From Streptomyces sp. KL109B (GTDB lineage Bacteria; Actinomycetota; Actinomycetes; Streptomycetales; Streptomycetaceae), in the NCBI RefSeq assembly GCF_030766935.1, contig NZ_JASERL010000006.1:496001-560000 (forward strand): 64,000 nt of DNA, in the 5' to 3' direction. Below are positions 33,620 to 41,706 of this stretch, piece after piece (position 1 is the first letter of the stretch; every line of letters begins with the position of its first letter). The notes beneath the pieces were generated by a model. That model was not told where the DNA came from and made no database searches. It saw only the letters and a list, made by a program, of their open reading frames with translations. The position numbers were made by a program, and so were the translations under genes.

Positions 33620-34915
33620 TCACGTCGGGTCGGCGCAGATGCTCTGCCGCGGCACCCCGGTACCGCCCAGCTCGTCCTGCACCTTCTGGAGGTCGGCCAG
33701 CACGGTGTCGGGGTCCTTGTCGCGGCCCGCGTAGTCGAGGACCGTGCGGTAGAATGCCGCGGCCACGTCGGGACTCATCGCGTCGGCCGCGCTGAAGCAC
33801 AAGGTGTGCTCGCCGGGCCGCAGCATCCGGGCGATGCGCTGCTGCACCGGGTTGGCGTACCGGGTCACGTTCCGGTGCGCGGAGAAGGCGGCGGTGCCTG
33901 CGGCGTCCACCCAGGCTTGCTGCGCCTTCGCGCCCGCGAGATAGCTCACGAACGCGCGGGCGCCCGGGTTGTCCGCGCCGAACATCCCGACGAAGTCCCC
34001 CGACACCTCTATCGGTTGGTCGGCCTCGGGCGCGGCGAACGTGAACCGGGAGTCCTTCCGCAGGCCGGGGGCGAGGGCGGAGCGGGCGCCGTGGGCGAGG
34101 CGGCACTTCGGCGACCCCTTGGTCATCCCCTTGCTCGCGGCGGCGAAGTCCCGGCCGCCCGCCCCCTTGAGGACCTCACGGCCCACGTCATCGTGCCAGT
34201 CCGACCACGCCTTGCGCACCGGCGCGGACGTCCAGGGCAGCTCGCCCGAGACCCACTTCGCGTACGTGTCCGCCCCCGCGTCGGCGAGCAGCAGGTCCGC
34301 GATCCAGTCGGCGCCCGGCCAGCCGGACGTCGGGCCCGACTCCAGGCCGAGGCACCAGGTGAGGCCGGTCTGCCGGGTCACGGAGCGCCACGACGCGTCG
34401 TCGGCGGGCGCGTCCGAGCCCCGCGGGTCGTACCAGACGAGGCTCTTCACATCGACCTTGACGGGAACCGCGTAGGTGACACCGTCCACCTGGGCGAGCC
34501 CGCGGAACGGCTGCTGGAAGTCCCCGACGTCGACGGCCCCGTCCAGGGGGCGCAGCCTGCCGCCGTGCGTCGTCTTCGCCTCCGCGTAACGGATCACCGC
34601 GGCAGCGCTGGGCAGCACCGCGAGATCCGGCGGGGCACCGGCCTGCACCGAGGCGTCGAGCTGCTGGGTGAGGGCGCGCGTGACCTGGACGTCGACCGGG
34701 AAGCCGGTGGAGTCCTCGAAGTCCTTGACGAGGCGGTAGAAGGCCTGGAACTCCTCCGGCTGGGTCCACGGAACCATGATCGTGACGCTGTCGCGGTGGC
34801 CGGGGCCGCCGCAGCCCGCAAGCGCGAAGAGGAGGCCGAGGGCCGCCAACAGGCAGGCCAGGCGCGGACGTCGGGAGCGCGGTGCCGCCTCGCGGGTCGG
34901 CTTCGGTGTCGTCAT
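33620..34915 (-). CDS. Solute-binding lipoprotein without transporter, probable sensor
   Basis: 431 residues from ATG 34915 overlapping the upstream stop (ATGA). A basic leader ends in the lipobox LAGC (Cys35). The mature part (VTIMVPWTQPEEFQAFYRLV, FEDSTGFPVDVQVTRA, GAPPDLAVLPSAAAV) is of the extracellular solute-binding family 1, the carbohydrate/osmolyte class. No permease or ATPase is nearby. Instead it is coupled to a four-helix membrane protein and a PknG-type kinase, as GlnH is in mycobacteria and corynebacteria. A role in sensing an extracellular solute for the kinase is inferred. The ligand is unknown. Confidence 0.82.
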   Translation of the reverse strand: MTTPKPTREAAPRSRRPRLACLLAALGLLFALAGCGGPGHRDSVTIMVPWTQPEEFQAFYRLVKDFEDSTGFPVDVQVTRALTQQLDASVQAGAPPDLAVLPSAAAVIRYAEAKTTHGGRLRPLDGAVDVGDFQQPFRGLAQVDGVTYAVPVKVDVKSLVWYDPRGSDAPADDASWRSVTRQTGLTWCLGLESGPTSGWPGADWIADLLLADAGADTYAKWVSGELPWTSAPVRKAWSDWHDDVGREVLKGAGGRDFAAASKGMTKGSPKCRLAHGARSALAPGLRKDSRFTFAAPEADQPIEVSGDFVGMFGADNPGARAFVSYLAGAKAQQAWVDAAGTAAFSAHRNVTRYANPVQQRIARMLRPGEHTLCFSAADAMSPDVAAAFYRTVLDYAGRDKDPDTVLADLQKVQDELGGTGVPRQSICADPT

Positions 34916-35838
34916 GAGCGCGGGAACCTGTACTCGGCGAGGCGCGGCCGGTAGGCGAAGTGGACCAGGACGCCGGACCCGGTGAGGGCCAGCAGGGTGA
35001 AGGCCATGACCAGCGGGGCCCCGGCGGTCGGATGCGCGGCGAGGCGCCCCTCGTCCCAGCCGGTCAGGAAGGCGCAGGCGAGGGTGACGGCGGTGGTGAC
35101 CGCGAGCGCGGCGGGCAGCAGCCGACCGATGTGACGGTGGAAGTGCCGGAACAGGATGACCGCGGTGAGCAGCGTGAGGGCCAGCATCACGAACAGCGGG
35201 GCACAGGTCAGCACCCACAGCTGGACCGGATCGAGCCACCCTTCGTCGCGCTGCTCGTCGAGGCCGGACTGCTGCAGCCGTTCCAGGTCGTTCAGGGAGG
35301 CGAGGACGCCGCCGGTGCCGGGGATCGGCTCGTCGGTGTCGGGGTCGCGCATCGGCTTGGCCTCAAGGGTCGCCCGCGCGGCGTCCATCGCGTAAGCGCG
35401 GTTGCCCGGGTAGTCGCGGACCGCGGCGGCGGCCTGCTGGACGCAGTCGGTCAACTGGCCCTGCACGAACTGGAACTGGGCGAGCCCGGCAGCTCCCGCC
35501 GCGTTGCCCTCCGCCGCCGACGTCAGGAGCGTGCTGATGCGCGCGGTCGCGTTGGTGAACCCCGTGCCCGTGCCGATGATCTGGAGCTGCCCGGTGCGCG
35601 CCGCCGTGTCGAGCGAACCGTTCGCGGACTGAGCGGCGACCCGCGCCGCCCTGATGTCGTGCACGGCCGCGTCCACCCGGCGGGCGTCGGTGATCTCCCG
35701 CGTGCCGTCGGTGGCCACCAGGATGTAGACGACCGCGACCGCGCACACCATGGCGAGCATGCCGGCGCGGGTCCACCGCAGGACCACCACCGGATGCAGG
35801 GCGCGCAGCACGGCGTGCGCCCGTGCCGTGGCCCTCAA
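34912..35838 (-). CDS. Four-helix membrane protein with extracytoplasmic domain, GlnX-like
   Basis: 308 residues from TTG 35838, whose TTGA overlaps the VWA stop and has GGGG upstream; a GTG at 35871 is an alternative. Helix 1 is about residues 26-43, followed by an extracytoplasmic domain of about 160 residues (mostly helical, one Cys), then helices at about 207-230, 240-260 and 274-294. This topology matches what is described for GlnX, which passes the ligand signal from the lipoprotein GlnH to kinase PknG. Sequence similarity cannot be judged by eye; the assignment rests on topology and gene order. Confidence 0.7.
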   Translation of the reverse strand: MRATARAHAVLRALHPVVVLRWTRAGMLAMVCAVAVVYILVATDGTREITDARRVDAAVHDIRAARVAAQSANGSLDTAARTGQLQIIGTGTGFTNATARISTLLTSAAEGNAAGAAGLAQFQFVQGQLTDCVQQAAAAVRDYPGNRAYAMDAARATLEAKPMRDPDTDEPIPGTGGVLASLNDLERLQQSGLDEQRDEGWLDPVQLWVLTCAPLFVMLALTLLTAVILFRHFHRHIGRLLPAALAVTTAVTLACAFLTGWDEGRLAAHPTAGAPLVMAFTLLALTGSGVLVHFAYRPRLAEYRFPRS

Positions 35839-37373
35839 CTCGGGGCCCCTGGAAGGGGGATGGGCCCGCACACTTCGCAGAACTTCGCGTCGCGGGCGAC
35901 GAGCGGCCGGTGGCACTTCGGGCACGTGCCGGTGTCGGAACCGGAGCCGCCGTCGCCATGGGGGTCGGCGTCGACGAGGGCCTCTTCGGGCGCGGGACCC
36001 GTGCGCGTCGCGTCGAGGCCGATCTGCTGCATGAGGCCGCGCGGGACATCCGGTCGTACGACGGGAAGACCGTCGGGCCCGGCCTGGGCCGCGCCGCGCA
36101 GCAGGTTCAACCGGCGGGCGTCGTCGAGCTGTTCGGCGATGCGCAGGGCCTGCCGCAGCATCGCGTCGGCGAGCACCCGCTCCCGCCGCTCGTGCGCGTC
36201 GGCGCAGCCCTGCATCGCGGAGCGGAGTTCACGCTCGGACTCCAGGCGGGTGAGATTGGCGGAGGCGGGGATCTCGAACGCCTCGTCCGGCCTGCGCTTG
36301 ACGATCAGCGCGTGCTCGGCGGTGCAGGCGGGCCGGTCGTCCTGCCCCGGCGCGGCCTCGGCCCGCAGCGTCAGGGTCGCCGCCTGCACCCGCTGGTACA
36401 GGGGGAGGCTGTCGGCCTCGAAGGTCAGGGACACCTGGTACTGCCGGGTGTCGGGGGCCCACGCGCCGAGCGGGACGTGGATCTCGGCCCCGCGCCGCTG
36501 CCGCTGGTCCGTCAGGTCGACCTGGACGGGGCGGGTCTGCTGGACGGTGCCCAGGTCGAAGCGGTCGGTGAGGTGCAGGCTGAGATAGAGCCGAGGCATC
36601 ACCAGGCGCTGCGCCTCCCGCATGAGGCCGACGAAGTCCGCCGTGAGATCGGGGATGTCGACCACCGCTTCGGCGCTGCCGTGCAGGCCCTCCGCGACGG
36701 CGCGGACCACCTTGTAGTGCCAGTTGTCGCCGAGGCCGCGGGCGTCACATGTGAACCGGTCGGCGCAGCCGCGCACCGCGTCCGCGAGCTGCTCCGGCGT
36801 CTCGTGCTCGTTCTTGCCGTCCGTGTAGAGGACGGCGTGGCAGACGGTGTCAGGACCGGCCGAACCGTCGAACAGGTCCCGGGCACGGGTCAGCCAACTG
36901 CCGATCCGCGTGCCGCCCTGCGCGACCTGGGCGGCGACCTGATGCTTCGCGTGCTGGCGGACATGCTGGTCGACCGGGGCGAGGGGACGGCCGGCGGGCG
37001 GGTAGATCACCGTGGCCGTGTGGTCACCGGCGACGATGCCGAGCAGCGTGCCGTCCCGCAGCGTGTCGATCGCGGCGGTCACGGCCTTCTTGGCCTCGCC
37101 CAGCTTGCCGCTCGCCGCCATCGACTGGGAGCGGTCCATGATGAGGACCTCGGCGCGCCCCGGACCCTGCCCCTGCCCCGCCGCCCGGCCCGCGGCCTCC
37201 CGCGAGCCGTCCAGGACGTCTCCGTCCGGGACGCCACCGCCCTCCGGGGCCTCGTCCGCGAGGCGGGCGCGCACCGTGAGCAGCGCGTCGGCGCGTGTCG
37301 CGTCGACGGGCTGGTCCTCCGGCGCGTCCACTTCCACGGTGAAACTCAGTCGGCGACGCGATGCGTGCTCCAT
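35835..37373 (-). CDS. VWA-domain protein with C-terminal zinc ribbon
   Basis: 512 residues from ATG 37373. The VWA domain starts near residue 74 with a full MIDAS motif (LIMDRSQSM, Asp80-x-Ser82-x-Ser84; Thr155 in GGTRIG; Asp in VLYTDGKNEHE), followed by a beta-rich region and a helical segment. The C-terminus has CPKC (484/487) and CEVC (499/502), a single zinc ribbon. It lies between the kinase (98 bases upstream) and the coupled membrane protein. VWA domains are metal-dependent protein-binding modules; zinc-ribbon VWA proteins often accompany Ser/Thr kinases. It is a likely scaffold or substrate of the kinase. Confidence 0.85.
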   Translation of the reverse strand: MEHASRRRLSFTVEVDAPEDQPVDATRADALLTVRARLADEAPEGGGVPDGDVLDGSREAAGRAAGQGQGPGRAEVLIMDRSQSMAASGKLGEAKKAVTAAIDTLRDGTLLGIVAGDHTATVIYPPAGRPLAPVDQHVRQHAKHQVAAQVAQGGTRIGSWLTRARDLFDGSAGPDTVCHAVLYTDGKNEHETPEQLADAVRGCADRFTCDARGLGDNWHYKVVRAVAEGLHGSAEAVVDIPDLTADFVGLMREAQRLVMPRLYLSLHLTDRFDLGTVQQTRPVQVDLTDQRQRRGAEIHVPLGAWAPDTRQYQVSLTFEADSLPLYQRVQAATLTLRAEAAPGQDDRPACTAEHALIVKRRPDEAFEIPASANLTRLESERELRSAMQGCADAHERRERVLADAMLRQALRIAEQLDDARRLNLLRGAAQAGPDGLPVVRPDVPRGLMQQIGLDATRTGPAPEEALVDADPHGDGGSGSDTGTCPKCHRPLVARDAKFCEVCGPIPLPGAPS

Positions 37374-37471
37374 CGCCCTCCCCCTCAACTGCCTGTCGTG
37401 CCACGGTCGTTGACCGGATCTCCCTGCCCTGGAGGCTCCGGCGCGGACCAGCGTGAGCGTAGCGTCTGCGG

Positions 37472-39670
37472 TCACTGTCCGGAACGGCTGGGACGCGCGG
37501 AGTCAGCGCCCGGCGGCACCGGTTCGGTCGACCGCGCACGCCGGGGCGCGCTCCACGGCCACCGGGGCAGCGGCCGGACGTGGTTGGCCAGGTCGACCAA
37601 GGCCAGGGCCTGTTGCTTGGTGCGGGCCTGCCGTGCCAGGGCGTACACCTCGTCGGAGAGCGCCGACTGCCGGCCGCCGCGCACGAACGCGGCGCGGGCC
37701 AGCTCGGCGCTCAGGCCCGCGTGGTCGGCCTCGTCCACATCCAACGCCCCCAGCAGCTCGCGCAGTTGACGCGGACTGCCCGCGCCCGCCTCGTAACGCG
37801 CCACACCGAGCCGGAACTCGGCGATCCGCGCCTCCTGGGCCACGGGCAGCTCGTGCGCAAGCGTCCGGACGACACGGACGGACTGCTCCGTCTCCCCGGT
37901 CAGATGCAGCACGCGGGCCAGGCCGAAACCGGCCGCGCCGAGCGCCGGAGCCGTGCTGAACACCGTCTCGTAACGCGCCCGCGCGAGGCGGTGGTTGGCG
38001 TCGAGCTCGAAGCACAGGCCCAGGGCCAGCTGCGGCACGAGTTCACCGGGAAGCGCGTCGCGCACCTGCTTGAAGTGGGCCGTCGCGTCCGGCACCCGAG
38101 CGCGCGTCAACGCGATCAGGCCCGCGTACCAGGCCCGCAGCCAGTGCTCCGCCGGAAGCGGCACCTTCTCCAGCTCCCGCGCGCACTCCTCGGCCGTGTC
38201 CGTGCCCAACAGATCCCGGCACACCGTCAGTTGCTCCCGCACGTCCTTGGTGACGAGCCGGTCGTCCGGCTCCCGCACGGGCTTCGGCAGCGCCGCCGCG
38301 ACGGCCGCCGCCCGCGGTGTCGAGAACAGCGGCGGCAGCGGCAACAGCAGCGCGCGGTCCGCCGGTGTGTCCGTCGGCACGTCGGGCGACCGGTCGGTCC
38401 AGTGCGGCAGCGACCGGCCACCGGTCCAGTGGGCGAGCGGCCGGGCCGCCCCCAGGCCGCCGTGCAGCGTCGGGTCGAACTCCCCGAACAGGGCGGAGGG
38501 CCTGCGCACCGGGCGGGACGCCGAGGATGCCGCCACGACCTGGCGGAGCACACCGCTGAGCTGCTCCCCGAACTGGCGGGCCGAGCTGAACCGCCGCTCG
38601 GGACCGCCGTCGTGCGTGGCCCGCCTGAGCAGCAGGGTGAGTGCCTGCACGCCCGGCGCCGACGTGTTCGGCAACCAGCCCCGGCACAGTTCGCGCAGCG
38701 TCACCCCGAACCCGTACAGATCGAATCCCGGCGTCGGGCCGACCGTGTACTCCGCGTCCCCCGGCTTGGGCGCGTACGTGGGGGTGTACTCGACGAACGG
38801 CGAGGTGTCGTCCATGGTGCGCACGGCCCCGAAGTCGATGAGCCGCCCCCGGTCGCGCCCGAGGTCCTCGGCGTTCTTCTGCACGCGCGCCGTGGTCGTC
38901 TCCCGGAAGCGGATGATGTTCAGCGGCTTCACGTCGCAGTGCAGCAGCCCACGATTGTGCAGATAGTCGAGGGCCTGGAGGATGCGCAGCCCGTGCGCGA
39001 GCAGGTTCGCGAGCTCGTCCCCCGGACGGGCCGCGAGCGCGGTCCCGGGAACCCACTCCAGGATCAGATAGCTGCGCAGGTGCTCGCCCTCGCCCTCCTC
39101 CTCGTAGCCGAGAATGCGCACGATCGCGTCGTGGCGGAGGTCGACGAGGACGTCGCGCTCCCACCTCGACTTGGACGTGCGCAGTTGCTTGACGACCACG
39201 AGGATCCCGAGCCTGCGGTCGTAGGCGAGGTAGGCGGCGCCGTACGAGCCCTGTCCGAGCAGCTGCCGCACCTCGTAGCGGTCCGCGATGACGAGGCCCT
39301 CGACGTGCGTGAAGTCGAAGCGCGTCCCGCAGAACGCGCAGAACCCCGCGGTCAGGCCCGCGTTCGCGCCCCGCCCCCGCCCGACGGGTCTGCCGCACCC
39401 CGGGTTCGCGCAGAAGCGGTGCGACTCGCCGAGCGTCCCCGCGTCGGGCGTCGGCTCGGTGACGGCGCTCCCGGGCAGCGGGGGATCGTCGACCAGGGTG
39501 AGGCCGTACCAGGGGTCGGGGCGCACCCGGCGCACCCCGGCGCGCGGGGCCGGCGCCGGGGCGGGCGGAACCGGCTGCTCGCGCGGCAGCGCCTCCAGGG
39601 CGCACACGGTGCAGAAGCCGTGCTCGTTGATGGTGCCCCGACCGCATTCGGGACGGTTGCACTCCGCCAT
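37472..39670 (-). CDS. PknG-type Ser/Thr protein kinase with zinc ribbons and C-terminal repeats
   Basis: 732 residues from ATG 39670. Two N-terminal zinc-ribbon/rubredoxin-like sites are visible: Cys4, 9, 20, 23 (ECNRPECG, FCTVC) and Cys87, 92, 111, 114. The kinase domain spans about 130 to 400: Gly loop LGQGSYGAAYLAYD, Lys161 in VVVKQL, HCDVKPLN with Asp246, and DFG at 279-281. The C-terminal half is helical, with TPR-like repeats (about 500-690). This order (redox-type zinc site, kinase, TPR) is that of PknG, a soluble kinase. The non-RD loop HCD is PknG-like. It is the core of the operon, with membrane and binding-protein partners downstream. Confidence 0.87.
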   Translation of the reverse strand: MAECNRPECGRGTINEHGFCTVCALEALPREQPVPPAPAPAPRAGVRRVRPDPWYGLTLVDDPPLPGSAVTEPTPDAGTLGESHRFCANPGCGRPVGRGRGANAGLTAGFCAFCGTRFDFTHVEGLVIADRYEVRQLLGQGSYGAAYLAYDRRLGILVVVKQLRTSKSRWERDVLVDLRHDAIVRILGYEEEGEGEHLRSYLILEWVPGTALAARPGDELANLLAHGLRILQALDYLHNRGLLHCDVKPLNIIRFRETTTARVQKNAEDLGRDRGRLIDFGAVRTMDDTSPFVEYTPTYAPKPGDAEYTVGPTPGFDLYGFGVTLRELCRGWLPNTSAPGVQALTLLLRRATHDGGPERRFSSARQFGEQLSGVLRQVVAASSASRPVRRPSALFGEFDPTLHGGLGAARPLAHWTGGRSLPHWTDRSPDVPTDTPADRALLLPLPPLFSTPRAAAVAAALPKPVREPDDRLVTKDVREQLTVCRDLLGTDTAEECARELEKVPLPAEHWLRAWYAGLIALTRARVPDATAHFKQVRDALPGELVPQLALGLCFELDANHRLARARYETVFSTAPALGAAGFGLARVLHLTGETEQSVRVVRTLAHELPVAQEARIAEFRLGVARYEAGAGSPRQLRELLGALDVDEADHAGLSAELARAAFVRGGRQSALSDEVYALARQARTKQQALALVDLANHVRPLPRWPWSAPRRARSTEPVPPGADSARPSRSGQ

Positions 39671-39694
39671 GGCCTCGGCCCTCCTGACGTTCGC

Positions 39695-41443
39695 CTACTG
39701 TCCGTCCCGGCCTTCGACGCGCCGGTCGATCTCCGCGATGTACCGGGGTACGCGGCGATGCGCCGCCGCGAGGTCGATGGGTACGCCGTGCAGGGCGCGC
39801 GCGGCGGCGGCGTACAGCTCCAGGAGTCGCAGGTCCTCCTCGCCGATGAGGCGGGTGGCGCGGCCCCGGTGCAGTTCGAGGGTGACGCGCAGCTCCGTGC
39901 ACGCGCTCTGCATGGCCCGCAGCGCGGCGGTGTACCGCGTCAGGTCGTCCTGCGCCGCCCGCGCGCGGCGCACCACGGCGCCGAGTTCGCCGCCGGGATC
40001 CGCGGTGTCGGCGACGGCGAGGCGGACGGCCAGGCGGGGCGCCTGGGCCACCGGAAGCCGCGGCGGTTCGAGGAACCGGTTCGCGGGCAGCTGCTGCGCC
40101 CGCACCGCGTGCGCCTCGGCGCGGGCGAGCAGCCTGACCGCCTCATGGGCGGCCTCCGGGGTGACCGTCTCCTCCTGGCCGCCAGGGTCGGTTTGTTCGA
40201 CGGCGGGCAGCGGGCGCGGGTCGAGCGACGCGTCGTACGGCAGATCGCCCGGCGGCGGCTCCTCGAAGCCGAGGACGAGCCGTATGCCGCGGGCCCGCGC
40301 CCGCCGCGCCAGCGGTGCCAGCACCTCCGAGATCAGCCGCTCGGAGTCCACGGCCTGGTCGACGCCGTCCACGATCACGCAGGCGGGCGGCCTGCGATGG
40401 GTCAGCGCGTCCACGAGACCCGCGGCGCGGTAACCGCCCCGGGCGATCCCGAAGCGCCGCGCCAGGTACCCGATCACCTCGTCCGTCGTCCGGCCGCGCG
40501 CGTCGTACGCGGCGTCCACGGCGCCGAAACCGAGCGAGGTGTCACGGGTGCTCGCGCGCCCGTCGGCGGTGGGCGGGGCCGCAGCGTCCGAGGTGCGGGC
40601 GAGGCGCACCAGCCACGAGGAGCCGGGCCCCGTCGCCCGTCCCGTCACCAGCACCACGGCGCCCGACCACGAGCTGTCGCCGCTGAGCATGTGCGCAAGC
40701 TCCGTGGTCAGGGCGCGCTGCAGCGGGTCCTTGAGGAGCGCGTCGCCCGAACCGTTCCCGTTCCCAGGGCCGCCGAGCAGCGCGATGCCGGGCTCGCCGT
40801 CGCAGAACTCCCTGATCCGCTCCACGTAGTAGAGGATCGTCTCGGTGGGCAGCATCCAGGCCGCCTTGGTGTTCCCGCCCAGGAAGTCCGCGACGACGAT
40901 GCCGATCACCCGGCGCTCGAACTCCCCGTCCAGGGCCATCACTCCGGCGCCCGAATACCCCGGCTCGATCCACGGACCGTCCGCGTCGATCTTCTTGAGC
41001 TGCCCCCACTCGCCCTCCCGGCCGCCCGACCCCGCCAACTCGGCGTCCGCGCCGAGGCCGTGCGGCGCCCTCGCCGGGAAGCCGTAGGCCCGGACCGAAC
41101 CCCCGGAGATGGGCGCCCGCCACAGCGTGGTGCGCTGCCCGCACCCCGGCGAACCGTCGAGTTCGAGGAGGGCGACGTCACCGCGCTCCGTGCCGTGGTA
41201 CACCCACGTGTCGGCGACGACGTGGGCGTCGAGCGTCCACTCCGGCACGCACGCCACGCTGCGCACGCGCACCGCGGTGCCCTTCGCGGGGCCGGGTCCC
41301 GGCGCGCCACCGGCGTCCTTCACCACGTGCGCACACGTCAGTACGTACCGGTCGTCGAGCAGCACACCGGCCCCGTACCACTGCCCGTCCACCCCGTCGA
41401 TCCGCACCCGCCACGGTTGTTCGTGGTGTTGATGCCGCGTCAT
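39695..41443 (-). CDS. Trypsin-like serine protease fused to a degenerate P-loop domain
   Basis: 582 residues from ATG 41443. The N-terminal chymotrypsin fold has the full triad: His39 (LTCAHVV), Asp89 (ERGDVALLEL), Ser164 (PGYSGAGVMA). No signal peptide, so it acts in the cytoplasm. From about residue 260 a P-loop-like half follows: VVLVTGRATGPGSSWLV resembles Walker A but lacks the Lys, and CVIVDGVDQA resembles Walker B. A helical C-terminal region ends the protein. First gene of the operon (24 bases before the kinase). Such proteases with STAND-like partners are associated with conflict and signalling systems. Confidence 0.83.
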   Translation of the reverse strand: MTRHQHHEQPWRVRIDGVDGQWYGAGVLLDDRYVLTCAHVVKDAGGAPGPGPAKGTAVRVRSVACVPEWTLDAHVVADTWVYHGTERGDVALLELDGSPGCGQRTTLWRAPISGGSVRAYGFPARAPHGLGADAELAGSGGREGEWGQLKKIDADGPWIEPGYSGAGVMALDGEFERRVIGIVVADFLGGNTKAAWMLPTETILYYVERIREFCDGEPGIALLGGPGNGNGSGDALLKDPLQRALTTELAHMLSGDSSWSGAVVLVTGRATGPGSSWLVRLARTSDAAAPPTADGRASTRDTSLGFGAVDAAYDARGRTTDEVIGYLARRFGIARGGYRAAGLVDALTHRRPPACVIVDGVDQAVDSERLISEVLAPLARRARARGIRLVLGFEEPPPGDLPYDASLDPRPLPAVEQTDPGGQEETVTPEAAHEAVRLLARAEAHAVRAQQLPANRFLEPPRLPVAQAPRLAVRLAVADTADPGGELGAVVRRARAAQDDLTRYTAALRAMQSACTELRVTLELHRGRATRLIGEEDLRLLELYAAAARALHGVPIDLAAAHRRVPRYIAEIDRRVEGRDGQ

Positions 41444-41610
41444 TCCGTCCACGCTACCCACCCGGTCCCGTGGTGCAGGAGTCCTCGTCGCCAGTTCCCG
41501 AATTCTTTCAACTATGCGCCGCTCGCGGCTGTTTGGCGTCCGATTGTGCGCGCGGCGGGCGCGCGTGGCCCCGGCCGGCCGACGCCGCGTCCCGGAGCAG
41601 GTCCCGGGTG

Positions 41611-41636
41611 CCGGGCCCGCCACCGAGCGGGCCCGG
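41611..41636. repeat. 10-bp perfect inverted repeat in divergent promoter region
   Basis: CCGGGCCCGC and GCGGGCCCGG separated by CACCGA, in the 263-bp gap between the divergent protease and fdhF-like genes. It lies in the expected leader or promoter of the fdhF gene, about 70 bases before its start. It could be an operator or an RNA hairpin. The rest of the gap shows nothing recognisable. Confidence 0.45.
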
Positions 41637-41706
41637 ACGCGGTCGCGTACGTTCGAGACATAGCCATGTCGAAGGGGGAGGCGGAGAGCGAAGGGTTCGT
41701 ACGACG

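Noticed and set aside
41611..41636. Transcription terminator
   Set aside because: The inverted repeat lies between two divergent gene starts, so it cannot end either gene; an operator or leader hairpin is more likely.
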